Shown: positions 48,801 to 61,701 of the stretch, in pieces
Numbering within the stretch: the stretch's first letter is position 1
Layout of the letters: the number at the start of each line of letters is the position of its first letter
Assembly: GCF_020740795.1 (NCBI RefSeq)
Contig: NC_067286.1
Coordinates: forward strand, 35,105,003 to 35,169,002
Length of the DNA: 64,000 nucleotides
Reading direction: 5' to 3'
DNA from: Apus apus
Lineage: Eukaryota > Chordata > Aves > Apodiformes > Apodidae
Notes under the pieces: model-generated
Database searches by the model: none
Seen by the model: only the letters and a program-made list of their open reading frames with translations
What the model was told of the DNA's origin: nothing
Made by a program: the position numbers and the translations under genes

Positions 48801-51800
48801 TTTTCCTTCCCTCGGTCCCCCATTGGCTTATCAGACTCCTCTCTTCACACACATGAGCTTTTCCTGTCCTTTATTCTTGCTCACATATGTTTGTCCTCAC
48901 TTGGGGCATAATAATATTTTTACTAAAATGTATTGAATTTATTGGAATTCCTGAGTGAAATGAAGTACGGAGTTCTGTGGATTTTGAAGGGGTTTTCTCC
49001 CTCACCTTGGCAGATCCAAGGTCTTAGGAGGCAGTATTTCATCTTGTATATACCTATGGAGTTATCTCAGCTCCATTTGAAGCTACACATTCTGGCTGAG
49101 CTCCCAGAAAGTGGAAGTCCCTTTCTGACCGTTAATGAGCCTTTTCCTCCGGGTTACGTAGAAGTTCTCACAGCCTTTTTTTCACCATCATCTCTGGTAC
49201 TTGTCTTACCTGAAACTATTGAAATACCTTACTGTAAGAAATAAAAAAAGTAAGCTGTGGAAAAAAAGAAAATAGGTAAAACTGAGTTGGCTCATGGGGG
49301 GCCAAATGAATGAGAAGGCATTAGGAGGAAGGAATGGATGAGCAGCTTATTTAGGAAGAAACAAGACTTTCCACTTTCTGGTGGCAGTTGTTAAAGTAGT
49401 ACAAGGTGCAAGTGCACTATTGAATATGATGCATTTAGGGGTTGCCTCTTCAGGAGTAACTGCTGCATAGCTTCAGGAGGAAGTTAAAAGAGGAGGTGTT
49501 CAGTAATTTCTTTTCACTTTCTTGAAAACGGTTAGTCACACCCCAAATATTCAATGCTTTATTTTAGTCGCACAATAATGTAATATTTTTATTGTCTTTC
49601 TGTGATTAGAAGCATAACATCTGTCTAGATGATTCTTAATTTTTTTACAAGAAAGAGTATTTAATGATACAAATACCGTTGTATGGTAGTTGTCCTTTGC
49701 ATCTCATGCTAGGAAATGCTGCATGTGATATTCTTTAGACAAATACATTTTTTCTTTTTTTTTCCTTTTGGAAAACCAGCATGAATTAATGTTATTACTT
49801 TGTACTGAGCTATGGCTACTTATTAGACTTGAAAACACTCTGGTGAATGTGTCTTCCTGATAAGAAACTCATCTGTCTATTGAAGCAATTACTGAGTCTA
49901 ACAAGTTTTGCCGCAGTGACCTGAAGAGAGGTAACTTCAGGAACTACTCACAAACTATAAAAATGGCTTTAAGGAGGAGGCAAAAACCCCTGTGGATAAC
50001 TGCTCTTTTAAATGAGTGACAGATTGTGGGTGGCAGCAACTAATGAAATATTCTTTGTCTCTTCACAGCCAGTACCTCGAAAATTACCTATGGATGAATT
50101 ATTCTCCAGAGGTGTCCAGTAAAGCATACTTAATGTCAATCTGCTGTATGGTGAATGAGAAGTTCAGAGAGAATGTCCCCGTGTGGGAGGTAACCAGTTT
50201 CAATTACAACTAGAATTGACTTTGATGTGCGAGCTGCAGCTTTTGCGCTGTGCTCACTTATACTGACAGAAGGTAGCAAAGCTTGTAGTGTGAAAAGTAA
50301 ATGGTACCTCAGCTGGAATGTCTCGTGTGGTGTTTTAAAGTGTGTTGTTATTTCAGAGAAAGCAATGACTGGGTGAAAAATCACCTGATCCCTTCTAGTG
50401 TGCAAGTCCTTTGTTCTACTGTGTGTTGCCTTTACATGAGCAGCAGCATTTTGCTTTTTTAGCTCTTGACAGAAGTCAGGCGTGTGCAGAGAAGTTCTTG
50501 TTCTGGTAGTGAGAGAAAAGGGATTTTTATATCTGCGAATACAAGAAAGCACTGCTGGTAGTCTAACATATTATCCAATACTGTCTTGCTTAAAACCTGT
50601 GAATATGGTTTTGTAGCATTTTTGCACAAAAATTTATCCTAAGGCAATAATCTTATTCTGCTTTTGTGTGTACTGTTTTTTGTAATAGTGGGTTTAGAGA
50701 TTATTTCGTGTTTCTACAAACAGCCCAGTTCTCACAGGCCATCTCAAGAACATGAGCCTAGTTAGAAATTCTATGCAAGCATTATTTCAGAATCACAATT
50801 ACTCTGATAGTAGCACCGTTACTGGCACATAGTAGTGCCATTACTGGCACTGCATTAACCACAAAGGATTAATAATTTACTTATATGATTTCTGTGTTTT
50901 GATTGATGTGGATTTTTTTCTGGCATATGTACCAGATGCGGTATGACCAGTTGTGTGTTGCTTCCCATGCAGCTTTGTTAAATTTGTTAAATGGCTGCCC
51001 TGTAAAGAAACCGTCTTATCTCAGTAATTATTTGATTAATCTTTTTCTGGCTGTGGCAGCTTAATGGGAGATCCGCAACTGCAGTTGATCTCTGGTGGTT
51101 TTTATGTTCTCACTTTTTGCAGATCACTAAACAGCTGCCATAGTTTTGGCCAAGATGTATCCGTTGTCTTCTAAACTGTGTCATTTTACAGTAATTCTGT
51201 GCAATCACCAGTTGAACATTCTCACAACACAATCCACTCAACTTGTGCTTCTTGTTCACTTTGTCTGGTGCATCACCTGTATTAGACTACACAGAAGGCA
51301 TTAGTTCAGCTACGAGCATTCCCCTAGTGTAATGGGAATCCTGGTGAGCAGGATATCTTTAGTTTGTTTTGTTTGTGCTGCTGGGTCAAAATAAATGAAA
51401 AAGAGAAAAATTCATCCTTCTTTCTGTAGGTTTAAATGGGCTTAGAGAACTTAAGCTATGTTATGTGAATGAAGATTGAAGTTATTTGTATCAACCTGAC
51501 TCAGAATCAACTTCCTCTTCTATTCCTAGACATTTAAAAAAAAGCCAGAACACTTCCCCTTCTTTTTCAAATGCATACTGAAAGCATCGCTGGTTGAAAA
51601 TGACAGTGAATACTCTCTGCATGAACAGACAGTCCTGCTGCTTTTCCTTGATCACTGCTTCAATAGTTTGGTATGTTGAAATTCACTGTAATACTTCCAG
51701 TATGTTTATGTGGTTCTATGTTAATAATAGTTTTGTTTGAGCATTTTCTTCTCCATGAGACCGATGAAGCAGAATTCTCGTTTAAGGAAGAAGATGGTAC

Positions 51801-54800
51801 TGAAGAGCTTTTACCCCTCTTTGATTCTTGCTTTATCTCGTTCATCGTGTTGCTTTTCTTTGAAACAAGGTCATAAAAGAGACTTGGAATTGGAGGATTG
51901 GCATGTACTGTAAAGTCATACATTTCAAAATTATGGTTAAAATATGTATTAATATTTGAAAATGTGCTTTACATTTAGAAACAGATTACTGTGCTATTTT
52001 TGACTGGAAAATTAAAAAATATTTGTTAACTATTGAAAAAGACAGTAACTTTTGCACTTTTGAAAGCAGGTTTAGTAATATTTCTATCTCGACTTCTCTT
52101 GAGTTAGTTTTAAGAAAGCATTGGACCAAGTTGTCTTCTCAATCCATAGTAAAAACTCAGTTTTAGATCCCAAGCAGCAAGTGTGTGGGGTTATTTACAA
52201 TTGTCTGTTATGTGAAAAAATAATCTGTTAACTTTCTTGTTACTGGGCTTTTTCTTTACTTATATTGCACAGATGATGTATCAGTCAAAATCAGGGTCTG
52301 CACAAGTAAAGAACAAAATCATGTCTCACAAACAAAACCATTTAGAAAGTGTATGATTTTATTTTGGAATTGGAAGGGGTTAAAGGAGCCTGTCATCATC
52401 CTGAACCTTATGTGTGTTGTTTACTGAGGTAGTGTTTTTCTGTAGTCGCCATGGTATATGTGGTACATAGTGACTGTATGGACTCCTGGTTACAGATCAT
52501 GCTTCCCACATAACAGGGATACAGAAGCTAATAAAAATGTGCTTGTAAACGCATTCTGCTATTAGAAGCTGCACTTTTTTTGTGAAATACAGAACAAAAT
52601 AGTCACAGTAGTGTTTTAATAAGGAGCACTGAAGTTTCAGAATGCTCAGTTTGTCTGTGAAGACATATTTAAGATGTGAATGAAAGTTTGTCAGTAGTTT
52701 AGGAAAGAAAGAAAACTTTCTGGATCCAGTTGGGAAGCAGACATAGGAAAGAACTGTTGAAATTACATTACTTATAGAGAAAATGAGTTATTTCATATTA
52801 TGGGAAGAGTGTAGATGAAGTGAGAGAAAGTTAAATTAAGGACTTCAGAGAGAAGGAATAGAGTAAAAACAAATAGAGAAAGCACAGTAAGAAAATTCAG
52901 TCTAAGAATAATAACTGACCTCTCACCTGTGTCTATGCTAAAAATGCTTACATGGGTGGGGCCCTTGCTGACTTGTTAAGAACTGAGGGAGTCCTTGAAA
53001 TAACCAAAAATGCGGAAGTCAGCAATAGTTACTGGGTAGGGCTATTGTGCAGTTTATTAGGAATTTGCAAAATCTAATACAACATACATATTTTTGTCAG
53101 GTGGCAACGTACATTAGTGTACATAATTTTTTAAAAAGCATGTTCTGTCTCTGACTTTCTAACAGGAAGTGGATTTGATCAGAAGTCAGGTGCAGCAGCT
53201 CATTTCCTTACCAATGTGGATGGCTCTACAACCTGTAAGCATAACACTGTAAACCAGCTAAGCAATCTTCTAGTCATTATCCAAGTCTGTAAAGTGAATT
53301 CTTATGGAATACTGTTATGGAAATCTAATATGTAAAGCTGCCTTCATTGCTAGGGTTTTATATTTTTGTGTGCTTGGCAAAATTTTTCATAACACTAAGC
53401 TTTGTTGCTTATAGCTTCTTCAAACTGTAATTTGTAGACAAAGCTATGAGATCACAGGGGCTGGGGAACGGAGCTGACAGCTAGTCTTGCTGTTGACATG
53501 GCTAGATTCTAGCAGTATTACATTCTTGTTTTATAGAGATACTGAGATTAGTCTGAGACAGCTATTTATTTCAGTTTCTTATATGTGTTTTAATAAGAGG
53601 ACAGGTTTGTGGTTTTATCTCTTGTGAAAACAAGACCTCTTAGTGACTGAATAACATCTTAACATTTCAGAAACGACTGGAACAAGAGCTGAAAAAGACA
53701 CCAAAACTAAAAAAATTCTGGAATCTCATTAAGAAAAATGATGAGAAAATGGATGAGGAGGCAAGAATGCAGTATGTTACAGGAACCTTTTTTCTGGTTA
53801 AATCTGAAGTCCTTAGTGCATTCATTGTTTTGTTGAAAAGATTTATTTTAGCTGAAACACAATGTGGTTTGTTGTTTTTTTTTTAAATTGGTAAAGATTG
53901 CAAATATGTGATCATATGTTGTCTCCTGTAAACTATTTTGTTTTCCAGTAGTCTTTATGCAAAATACTGTATCTGATCATGAATTTGTTATAACAAATTT
54001 TAGATCTGTAGGATCAAAGCCAGAAGAGAATATTAATTTAGTTATTAATATTTTTTCATGACCTTTAGCAAAGGTTTAGCTCTTAAATAAATAGCTTATG
54101 CAAGTATTTGAATAAATTTCTGTATATCTTGCCACAGTTAAATGTTCCAGTATTTCTGTGTTGCAATGTGGTAAGGTGCAGGTGGGTACATTCTTCTCTT
54201 TGATGCAGTAGGAGCAGGGGTTTGGTAATCAGTTCTCTGCCTGAAAATGTAGACTGTTAAGCTGTCTGCCTGAGTGCAGAGAGAAGAGTTACCATCTAAA
54301 CAGGTTGTGTTTTAAAGCAACCTGCTACCATAATATAAATATTAAAGTTGCTAACTTTGTATTAGTCAAAGATACAATGTATTTCTAGTCTGCATTTACA
54401 GAATATTAATTTTTTGTCATTTCTGGTTTTAGAGCATATCAGGAAAGAAGATTTCTTTCACAGCTCATTCAGAAATTCATTTCTGTGCTAAAATCAATAC
54501 CTGTCTCAGGTAACTGTGGTTCTTAAATTAGTTTGTTATCTGGTAATTTGTCTTGAACTCTTTTCTCTTGCTGAAGCAACTACTCCTTAGGATACCAACA
54601 TGAGGTTGGAGACCTTATCTGGATAGGGTTCTAGGGAAATTCATGCCTGTCTGCATGGGTTTCATGTCAAAATTGGTATTTGAATCTGTATATGCTTTAA
54701 AAATGAAATAACAGCTACTTTAAACTTCTTCTCTTGTTTAGTACAAACTTAATATTCTGGGTACTGATATTCTGTATTGTGTGCTTTCAGCCTTCTTAGA

Positions 54801-57800
54801 GCATTAAAGGATTTAATACATACTTAAAAGCCTTGTTAAACAGGTGGTATAAATGCTTATCATAAGGCTGTATTGTCAGTACTGTTGATTTACTTTAAGA
54901 ACAAAAGCCTAAGTGAAGTGAAATTCTGTCATAGTGACAAGGAAAATTATATGCTTGCTTGATTTAGAAAGGAAAAGTGTTTGTATAGGAAGGTGTTAGC
55001 CTTTTGACAAAAAAAGACTTATTATGCTCTAAGTACAGCACAATTTGGGGGAAATCACTTCCCAGATTTCTGCTTTTGCTTTTAACCTCTTAGCAAACCA
55101 GCTCTTAACTGACCTGTAAGGGGAAATTCTGTGTATTGTGGCTTCCTTAAAAAGGGTACTGATCCCCCCTGTGTTCCTAATTATGCCGGGCCTGTTTTAG
55201 GAAGATTTACATTAATGGTTCTTCAGAGGCTTTAGGAAATAGATACTCATTAAAGCAGACTTAGTGTTGTATTTTTATATGATCCTAAAGGCTTCCTGGT
55301 GGTTAGCACTGAGTACATTTAGATGTCATCAAGGCCTTTTGCACAGACCTTGACTGCAGTTTTTAAATAGGTATTTTTGAGTACCTGGAGTGAAAAGCTC
55401 TTCAGTAACTTAGTGTGCCATTGATGTCATGTGGAAGTTTGCATTTTTGTGTGTCATATTAGTTGCTTTTTTTCGGAGTGGATAAAATAATTCCTGAAAC
55501 TCTGGTTCTGTTACTTTTTTATATCCAAAAATATTCTGGTTTACAATGAAGTAAAGAACTGTTTCAGAAAAAGAGAATAATGTGCTAGTTAACTATTTAT
55601 CTTGTTAAAAGCTAGTACTGGTATTTTAGCAGTATTTATTACATTTTAAATAATAGTTAAAATAGAAATCGGTTGTGGTATGAAGCAATTGCAAAAATGT
55701 GTTGTGCCTTTTCTGTGTAGGTCTTGTTTCTATGGACAAAGTTCATTATTGCGAGAGATTCATTGAGCTCATGCTAGATCTTGAGGTGAGTTATTAAATT
55801 GTTTCAACCTGTTTCTGGGTGTACTTTTTAAAGTTTTAAATACGCGTAAAGTCATTATTACAGCCTTATTCCCCTGAACAGGTGATTATGTCACACTTGT
55901 GATACAGTGGTTTTCTGTGTGTAAATAAGAGATTTTAGCAGTGCACCCACATTGGGAACTGTTACAGTTTGACTCGGGATCGACGACAACAGTGAACTGA
56001 CTACTAATATTTGTAAATCAGAGGAGCTATTAGAGAAAGCTGGAGTTCTGAATTGCTCAGTTAAGATGTTAATTTAATTAGTCATAATAATTCTAGCAAT
56101 TGATTAAAAGGTGTGATGCTTTAACCTGCTAGGAATAACACAAGAGTATTCTTCCCAGTGTGATAGGTCACCTAAAGCATCTTTTGTGTTGTACGGTATA
56201 GTCTCAGAAAGCATCAGTAACTATTTTTGTTTTACTAGAATTCATTATTTAGAACTAGATCTAGGTTTATTCCAGAATAATAGGAAGCCAGGCAAGGTTT
56301 TATGAATTTTTTTCTCTAGATACTGAGAAAGTGGGACAATTTTAAGCTTCATAGTACCAGAATTAAAAATAAAAGACGTTTATTTACAATTTCTCACGAG
56401 TAGCAATTAATTAAAATAACATCAGATTTAGAAGACATTCTGAAATAAGACAGTTTTCTCACACAGTAAGCACAGAGAACTTAAAAACTATCCTCTTCTA
56501 AGTTAGTTAAATAGCCTGTGCGTTTAGTTGAAATAGAAATAGCTCTTTAAATTAGAGCTTGTCATATGGATTAATTTCCTCTTGTAAGAGAGAATATATA
56601 TTTGAAGTTAGACTCAAGTCTGGTTGTTAGCCAAAATGCTTAGTGGAAATATATTTAATGTTGGTTCTCTCTAAGTATTATAGGAAGGTTAGAATTTGGA
56701 CACTTTATGAAGCCTGTTTAAATTACTGTAACAAGCACTTGAGAAATTAGCTGTAAATCCAAGTCTTTTTGCCTCTGTAGCATGTAGTGTTTTAATAGAC
56801 TCTTTTTACCTATGTTGAGGCCTTTTTTAAAAGACACATTTAATTTTAAAGTGTATAGACTGCCATCAAAACTTGGTGATTTGATAACCTGAAATTCTTA
56901 AGAGTTTTCTGATAATTTTTTTTGTAATTATTATGCAGGGCGATGAACATTTTCTAATACAGATTCTTTTATTTTCTTCACCTTAGTTCTAAACACTATG
57001 TTGATGCTTTTTGGCCTTCTAAATCTAGTCTGTAGATTCCACCAAGAAATTTTTGTCTTGCATTGTTTGTATTAAGACTAAATAATCTCTGATTTATTTA
57101 CAAAAAGCTTTTATAGGTTTTTAATTAAGATATGAAAAATTCTCAGATCTGAGTATATTTTTAAAATGAAGATAGATAATGTGCTACATTAGAAGAAAGA
57201 GAGTTTGCAGTCTTAGAAAGAAAAGCTTGAAATTAATGTAGAAGATGAGCATTTAAAATAACTCTTTGATGTATCTTTTGTAGCACACGGTCATGTAGAC
57301 ACTTAGTAGTAGAACAATTACTTTATTTAATTCCCTTTTATTACTGGCAGGATGCAGTCTCACTAATGGCAACTTTGTGCCATGCTCCCAGTCCTATGAA
57401 AGCCTGTGTTCGTAGCTGCCTACCTGCATAAAACCAGTCTTAACATACATCAACACTGCTTTAGTATGAGAACCTCTGTTAGGGTATGAGATATGTAAAT
57501 AACTGGGCCATAATCTATCTTGATATGCCTTGTTGAAATAAAAGGTTATGAGAAACCAGGATTTCTTACATATTGAAGCACTGCTTGTACTAATGTGAGG
57601 TTGTTTACAACAGGCATTGCTTCCCACACGGCGCTGGTTTAATACAGTGTTGGATGACTCCCATCTTGTTGTTCACTGTTACTTGTCCAGTCTTGCTAAA
57701 AGAGAGAAGGAAGGTCATCTCTTCTCCCAGGTGAGCTATAAAGTTGTTGAAAGTAACTTTTTCATTCTAATGTGGCTCTGAATACTGCAATTGTTTTGTT

Positions 57801-60800
57801 TTATATTTGTTTGTTAAGGCAGGTTTTTATTAGTGTTTCTGATGGATGCAGCATATATGTGTATCTAAATCCTTCAGACAGTAGTTCTTTCACACTTGTA
57901 CGTATGTGTGTGACTGGTCTTACATTTCTGGCTCTGTTTTTGAACAGTTCTTTAAAGTGCTACCTAGAAAATAGTGCAGCTTTTGCCATGCTTTATCCTG
58001 TGTATGGCCAAAGCTGTCAACAGTGCATTCTTCTACACTTCGTTTTGACCTCAGACTGTTCTACAGTGCAGCTCTTTTTCACTGCTGTCCTTTGGTTTAC
58101 CCAGTCATAGACATGGTTTTCATGGCAGGATCTGAAGATCCCTGCCCTTTCATGCATCTCAGTTGCTTTTCTTGCTGCTTGCAGTCCCCCCATCTCTGGC
58201 ATTTGTTCGTTGTCTCTGAGGGTCAGTATTGAAAATCCAGCAGCACATCTGAATAATGTTCTTCCAAGTTAAATAATCTCATTGAAAGGTAAGGTGAGTT
58301 CCAAAGCTGTCATCAGAGAGGGCAGGAAGGAGCAAGACCTCCCCTTTTGGGAAGCAGCAATCCATAAGTTGGGTTCAGTGTCTGTGAACCTCTACCTAGG
58401 TACTTGGTGCAGTTAGTTTCAGTTTCAAGTCCTAGTATGTAAGAGAAACCACACTGATTGTAGCCTGTGCTGTAATCTCTATGGCTTCTGGATGAGATAC
58501 AGAAACAAAATTATTTTGTGCATCAGCCAAGTCCATTTCTTCAAGACATTTGAGGTGCATGGTGCCCAGATTTGTCCTCTTAAATTGTGTTTTTGTTTGT
58601 GGTAGGATGTGTCTTACTGTTAATCTACTAATTTATATGCATGATGTCTCAGCTTTTAGATATGCTTAAATTCTACACTGGCTTTGAAATCAATGATCAG
58701 ACTGGAAATGCTTTGACAGAGAATGAGATGACAACGATTCACTATGACAGAATTACTTCTTTACAGGTAGGCAGATGGCAAAATGCTTATGAAAACGATT
58801 TAGTTTTGCTGTTTCAGTCTAGCTTTCATCTAGAACAGGCATTAAATTATTTTGCAAAGTAAACTCCTTATTTTTCCTATTGAGTTACAGGAATAGTTTT
58901 GACTTGATTTTCTGTACCATATTGAATGATAACAACTCTTCGGTGTTATATATGTGGCTATGACTAAGTAATAAGCTTTAGCTAAACACCATCACTTTAG
59001 ATTGAATATTGTCAAGTTGAGATGGACTGAACTCATTAAATCTATTCAGAAGGGAAAATTAATTGCTGTATGAACTTGATGATTATGCAGTAGGTGGCAC
59101 TATTTCTTCAAGATCTGTACACAGATACAGTAGCAATAGTGGTTATCATAAGAGAAAATAAAAATACACAGTACTTGTCATATAAAGATAGTTACACTTT
59201 TCAGAATTTTTTATATCAGATTTAACAACAACATTCAAGGAAGCATGGTTAAATTAAACTTCTTTCTTGGTTTTTTTAGGTGTCTGTAAGGCTACATGTC
59301 TGCTCCTTACGTTTTATATTAATGACAGAGCAAATGCTGATGGGGGATATATAAAAAGATACTATGTCAGCACAGGTGTAACAAATAGGTGGTATTCACT
59401 AAATAAAACTGAGGTTTCACCTGGTTTTTCTTTCTGTCCTGGTAGTGTTCACAGGGTGCTATGTGTTACGAATCAGAAGAAGCAATGCTTTTGTATAAGT
59501 ATTTAGATTGTTATTTAATTGTTTAATTAACATGCTTAAATTCAGTTTTTGGGCCTGGATCTTTTGTAGAGAGCAGCATTTGCACATTTCCCGGAGTTGT
59601 ATGACTTTGCACTCTCAAATGTAGCTGCGGTAGATACTCGTGATTCACTGGTAAAGTTTTTTGGACCCCTTAGGTAAGTTACCATAATGAAATTTAACAT
59701 GCGATTGAAATTCTTTGTTCTAAGCATGTTTTAATTTAACAAATACCTAGCCTTTTTCTTTCTGACTTCTCGTGTGCCTTCTCAGGTCTTTCTAACTTGC
59801 CATGGTGCCTTCCAGTATAAGAAAAATATATTTATTTTCCTTTCTTCTAATGAATATAAGAAAGTAGTAATTTCTGGAAAACAGCTAGCTGCTTAAAGTA
59901 ATTAGAGCAGTAATTAACTTTCAGTAGTAAGCTGTAAGTCTTCTAATTTAGCTTTTTTTACTCTACAAAAACTGTAAGAAAAATCAAAGCATACAATACA
60001 GTACAGTTAATAAGTGGTAAATGCTGAAATTAAAAGGATAACAGTCTGTATCTTGATAAAAGCAATGTGTGCTCTCTTGTTTGGGTCTTTTTCAGGTCCA
60101 TGTCTTGAAACAATAGAAAATATTCATACCTTGGTTTGTTTATTATGGGTGAGTGGTTCAGCTTACACCTGTGGCTGAGCACACACTTTACCCGTGGAAG
60201 TGCTCTAGAGCACTTTGTAACAATTAAAAAAAAAGTTTCAAATATCTCAAAACTTTACTTAAAATACTGATCTGTAATTGCTGGTCTCTCCTGTGATTCA
60301 TAGTTGGAATTATTTTATTTTTTTTTAAGAAAAAAGAAAAAAGCTACGACGTGCTTATTCTCTGATTTTAGTGTCAGTGACACAAGCATGTTTTTTCTTC
60401 TGCTGTGCAGCTCGAACGTTCTCCATCAGGTGGCATCATACCTCTGCCTGCTGCCACCCCTGCCTGAAGGGGAAGACTCAAACTATGAAAAGGAGTTTCT
60501 GCTGGAGTTGCTGGTAACACTATAATAATACACTTGTACTTCTTCTTTGCTAACTCAAAGTACAGCTAAATCTAGAAACTAAATTGTAGTAAAGTAGCCA
60601 TGTAGGACCTTTTGCTGAACCACCTGTGAACCACAGCAGTGTCATAGCAGTAATAAGGATACTAAGGTGGGGTTTAAAACCATATAAGTTCAATATGTAT
60701 TTATAAACATAGTTTCCCTGAGAAACTAGTATGTGTGTGTTTGCTGCAATTGTAAAGGTCGGTAAGCACAATTTCAGCAATAGTTTTGAGTTCTGGAAAA

Positions 60801-61701
60801 GGTGTTGCTCTTTATGTAGTAACCTGTTCTTCCCCTGTGAAAAACCTGCTCAAGTAGAATCTACGTGTTCAGTGTCTGTATGGTTCCTCAGGCCTATTTG
60901 AAGTATTGCTTGGTGCCCATTTTTTTTTTTTTTTTTTTTTTTCAGTGTGTAACAATATTGCTGTAGGCTTCTAATCTGATATCAGTAGTAGAATGGCATG
61001 GCATAGCTGTTTTTTAAATCTTTTCCATAGGCTGATTTTATGGTTAGTAATTTCTTTAAAAATTGTTCACGTAATTTCTTTAGGTTTAGGTGCTAGTAGC
61101 ATGATGCTTATGGATACCATGGGGAGAGATTTGTTTAAATGACATATTGTACTATTGGATGGATTTTTTTTTTCTCTCAAAGAGGGAGTTAAGACTAGCT
61201 GTTGCTAAGTGAGCAGTGTTAGTTAGCTATTGGCCATATGTTTAATGGAAAACAAAATAAATGTTGTTTGACGCTGATTCTCTGCTAGGCCTTTACTGAC
61301 TGTTTTCACTTCAGTTGTGCCACTTTTGGTCAGCTAAGTAGCGTAACAATTGTTTGACTCTAATACTATGACTGATGGTTGGACTATGTGTGTGTGTTCA
61401 TCTTTTGATGTCAATGTGTGCATTTAATGATATTTAATTAAAAAAACAACCCAAAACTTACTGAAAGAGAGTGAATGGTAAGTGACCACCAACAATCTTA
61501 AGGATTAAAGTACAGGTTTCAAAGATAGCTTTATGGTCCCATTTTGGCTTATGGAAGTTTAAAATGCATCCTTCCTTTAGGTTTCCCGTCATGAGCGACG
61601 AATATCTCAAATTCAGCAACTCAACCAGATGCCTCTCTATCCAACAGAAAAGATTATTTGGGATGAAAATATTGTACCAACTGAATATTATTCTGGAGAA
61701 G
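45731..61701 (+). CDS. AQR: AQR (aquarius), 5' part: coding exons 1-15, partial gene
   Basis: AQR (IBP160) is a nuclear SF1-type RNA helicase. It binds the intron upstream of the branch site and joins the spliceosome in the intron-binding complex with SYF1/XAB2, ISY1 and PPIE (family knowledge). Fifteen exons, all with GT-AG borders and matching phases, join into an uninterrupted frame of 450 codons plus one base: 45731-45814, 46646-46702, 46815-46855, 47844-47879, 50069-50189, 51530-51670, 53166-53234, 53671-53771, 54433-54509, 55721-55785, 57614-57730, 58653-58766, 59570-59673, 60411-60513 and 61581-61701. The start ATG has a strong context (GTCGCCATGG) and encodes [18 protein letters not shown]. 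The product matches the N-terminal armadillo-like region of vertebrate AQR (about 1,480 aa in total, from memory). The RecA helicase lobes lie beyond the window. No frameshift or missing exon was found. Confidence 0.97.
46646..46702 (+). CDS. AQR: AQR exon 2
   Basis: 19 codons ([13 protein letters not shown]...); acceptor TTTCCAG; donor AAAG|GTAAAT. Confidence 0.97.
46815..46855 (+). CDS. AQR: AQR exon 3
   Basis: [13 protein letters not shown] and two bases of a Lys codon; acceptor CCCACAG; donor CAAA|GTAAGT. Confidence 0.96.
47844..47879 (+). CDS. AQR: AQR exon 4 (36 bp)
   Basis: A small exon encoding [11 protein letters not shown], with split Lys and Ser codons at its ends; acceptor TTTTTAG; donor TCAG|GTAAGC. 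Confidence 0.96.
50069..50189 (+). CDS. AQR: AQR exon 5
   Basis: [20 protein letters not shown] and on to the segment ending VPVWE; acceptor TTCACAG; donor GGAG|GTAACC. Among the best-conserved parts of the protein. Confidence 0.98.
51530..51670 (+). CDS. AQR: AQR exon 6
   Basis: 47 codons with [12 protein letters not shown] and [12 protein letters not shown]; acceptor ATTCCTAG; donor TTTG|GTATGT. Confidence 0.98.
53166..53234 (+). CDS. AQR: AQR exon 7
   Basis: [19 protein letters not shown] and four more codons; acceptor CTAACAG; donor ACCT|GTAAGC. Confidence 0.97.
53671..53771 (+). CDS. AQR: AQR exon 8
   Basis: Lys-rich segment with [20 protein letters not shown]; acceptor CATTTCAG; donor TGCA|GTATGT. 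Confidence 0.97.
54433..54509 (+). CDS. AQR: AQR exon 9
   Basis: [20 protein letters not shown] and a short end; acceptor GGTTTTAG; donor TCAG|GTAACT. A second AG two bases further would break the frame. Confidence 0.96.
55721..55785 (+). CDS. AQR: AQR exon 10
   Basis: [18 protein letters not shown] after a split Gly codon; acceptor CTGTGTAG; donor TGAG|GTGAGT. Confidence 0.97.
57614..57730 (+). CDS. AQR: AQR exon 11
   Basis: 39 codons, [20 protein letters not shown] and on to GHLFSQ; acceptor ACAACAG; donor CCAG|GTGAGC. Confidence 0.98.
58653..58766 (+). CDS. AQR: AQR exon 12
   Basis: 38 codons with [20 protein letters not shown]; acceptor GTCTCAG; donor ACAG|GTAGGC. Reading on past the donor gives a longer open frame that is intronic. 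Confidence 0.98.
59570..59673 (+). CDS. AQR: AQR exon 13
   Basis: [20 protein letters not shown] and on to VKFFGPL; acceptor TTTTGTAG; donor TTAG|GTAAGT. Confidence 0.98.
60411..60513 (+). CDS. AQR: AQR exon 14
   Basis: [20 protein letters not shown] and on to FLLELL; acceptor CTGTGCAG; donor GCTG|GTAACA. Confidence 0.98.
61581..61701 (+). CDS. AQR: AQR exon 15
   Basis: [20 protein letters not shown] and on to EYYSGE plus one base of a Gly codon; acceptor CCTTTAG; donor AAG|GTATGA. The next exon is not in the window. Confidence 0.98.

Larger units (their letters stand above)
45815..61580 (+). other. AQR: AQR introns 1-14
   Basis: Introns are AT-rich and range from about 110 bp (intron 2) to about 2.2 kb (intron 4). 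All are GT-AG. No snoRNA, microRNA hairpin, alternative exon or large repeat was recognised. Open frames in introns 6, 11 and 12 have no conserved content. A T22 run lies in intron 14 at about 60920-60942. Confidence 0.6.

Noticed and set aside
57772-58232. Open frames of 112 and 69 codons in AQR intron 11
   Set aside because: They lie between well-defined exons 11 and 12, have no conserved content and would break the AQR frame.
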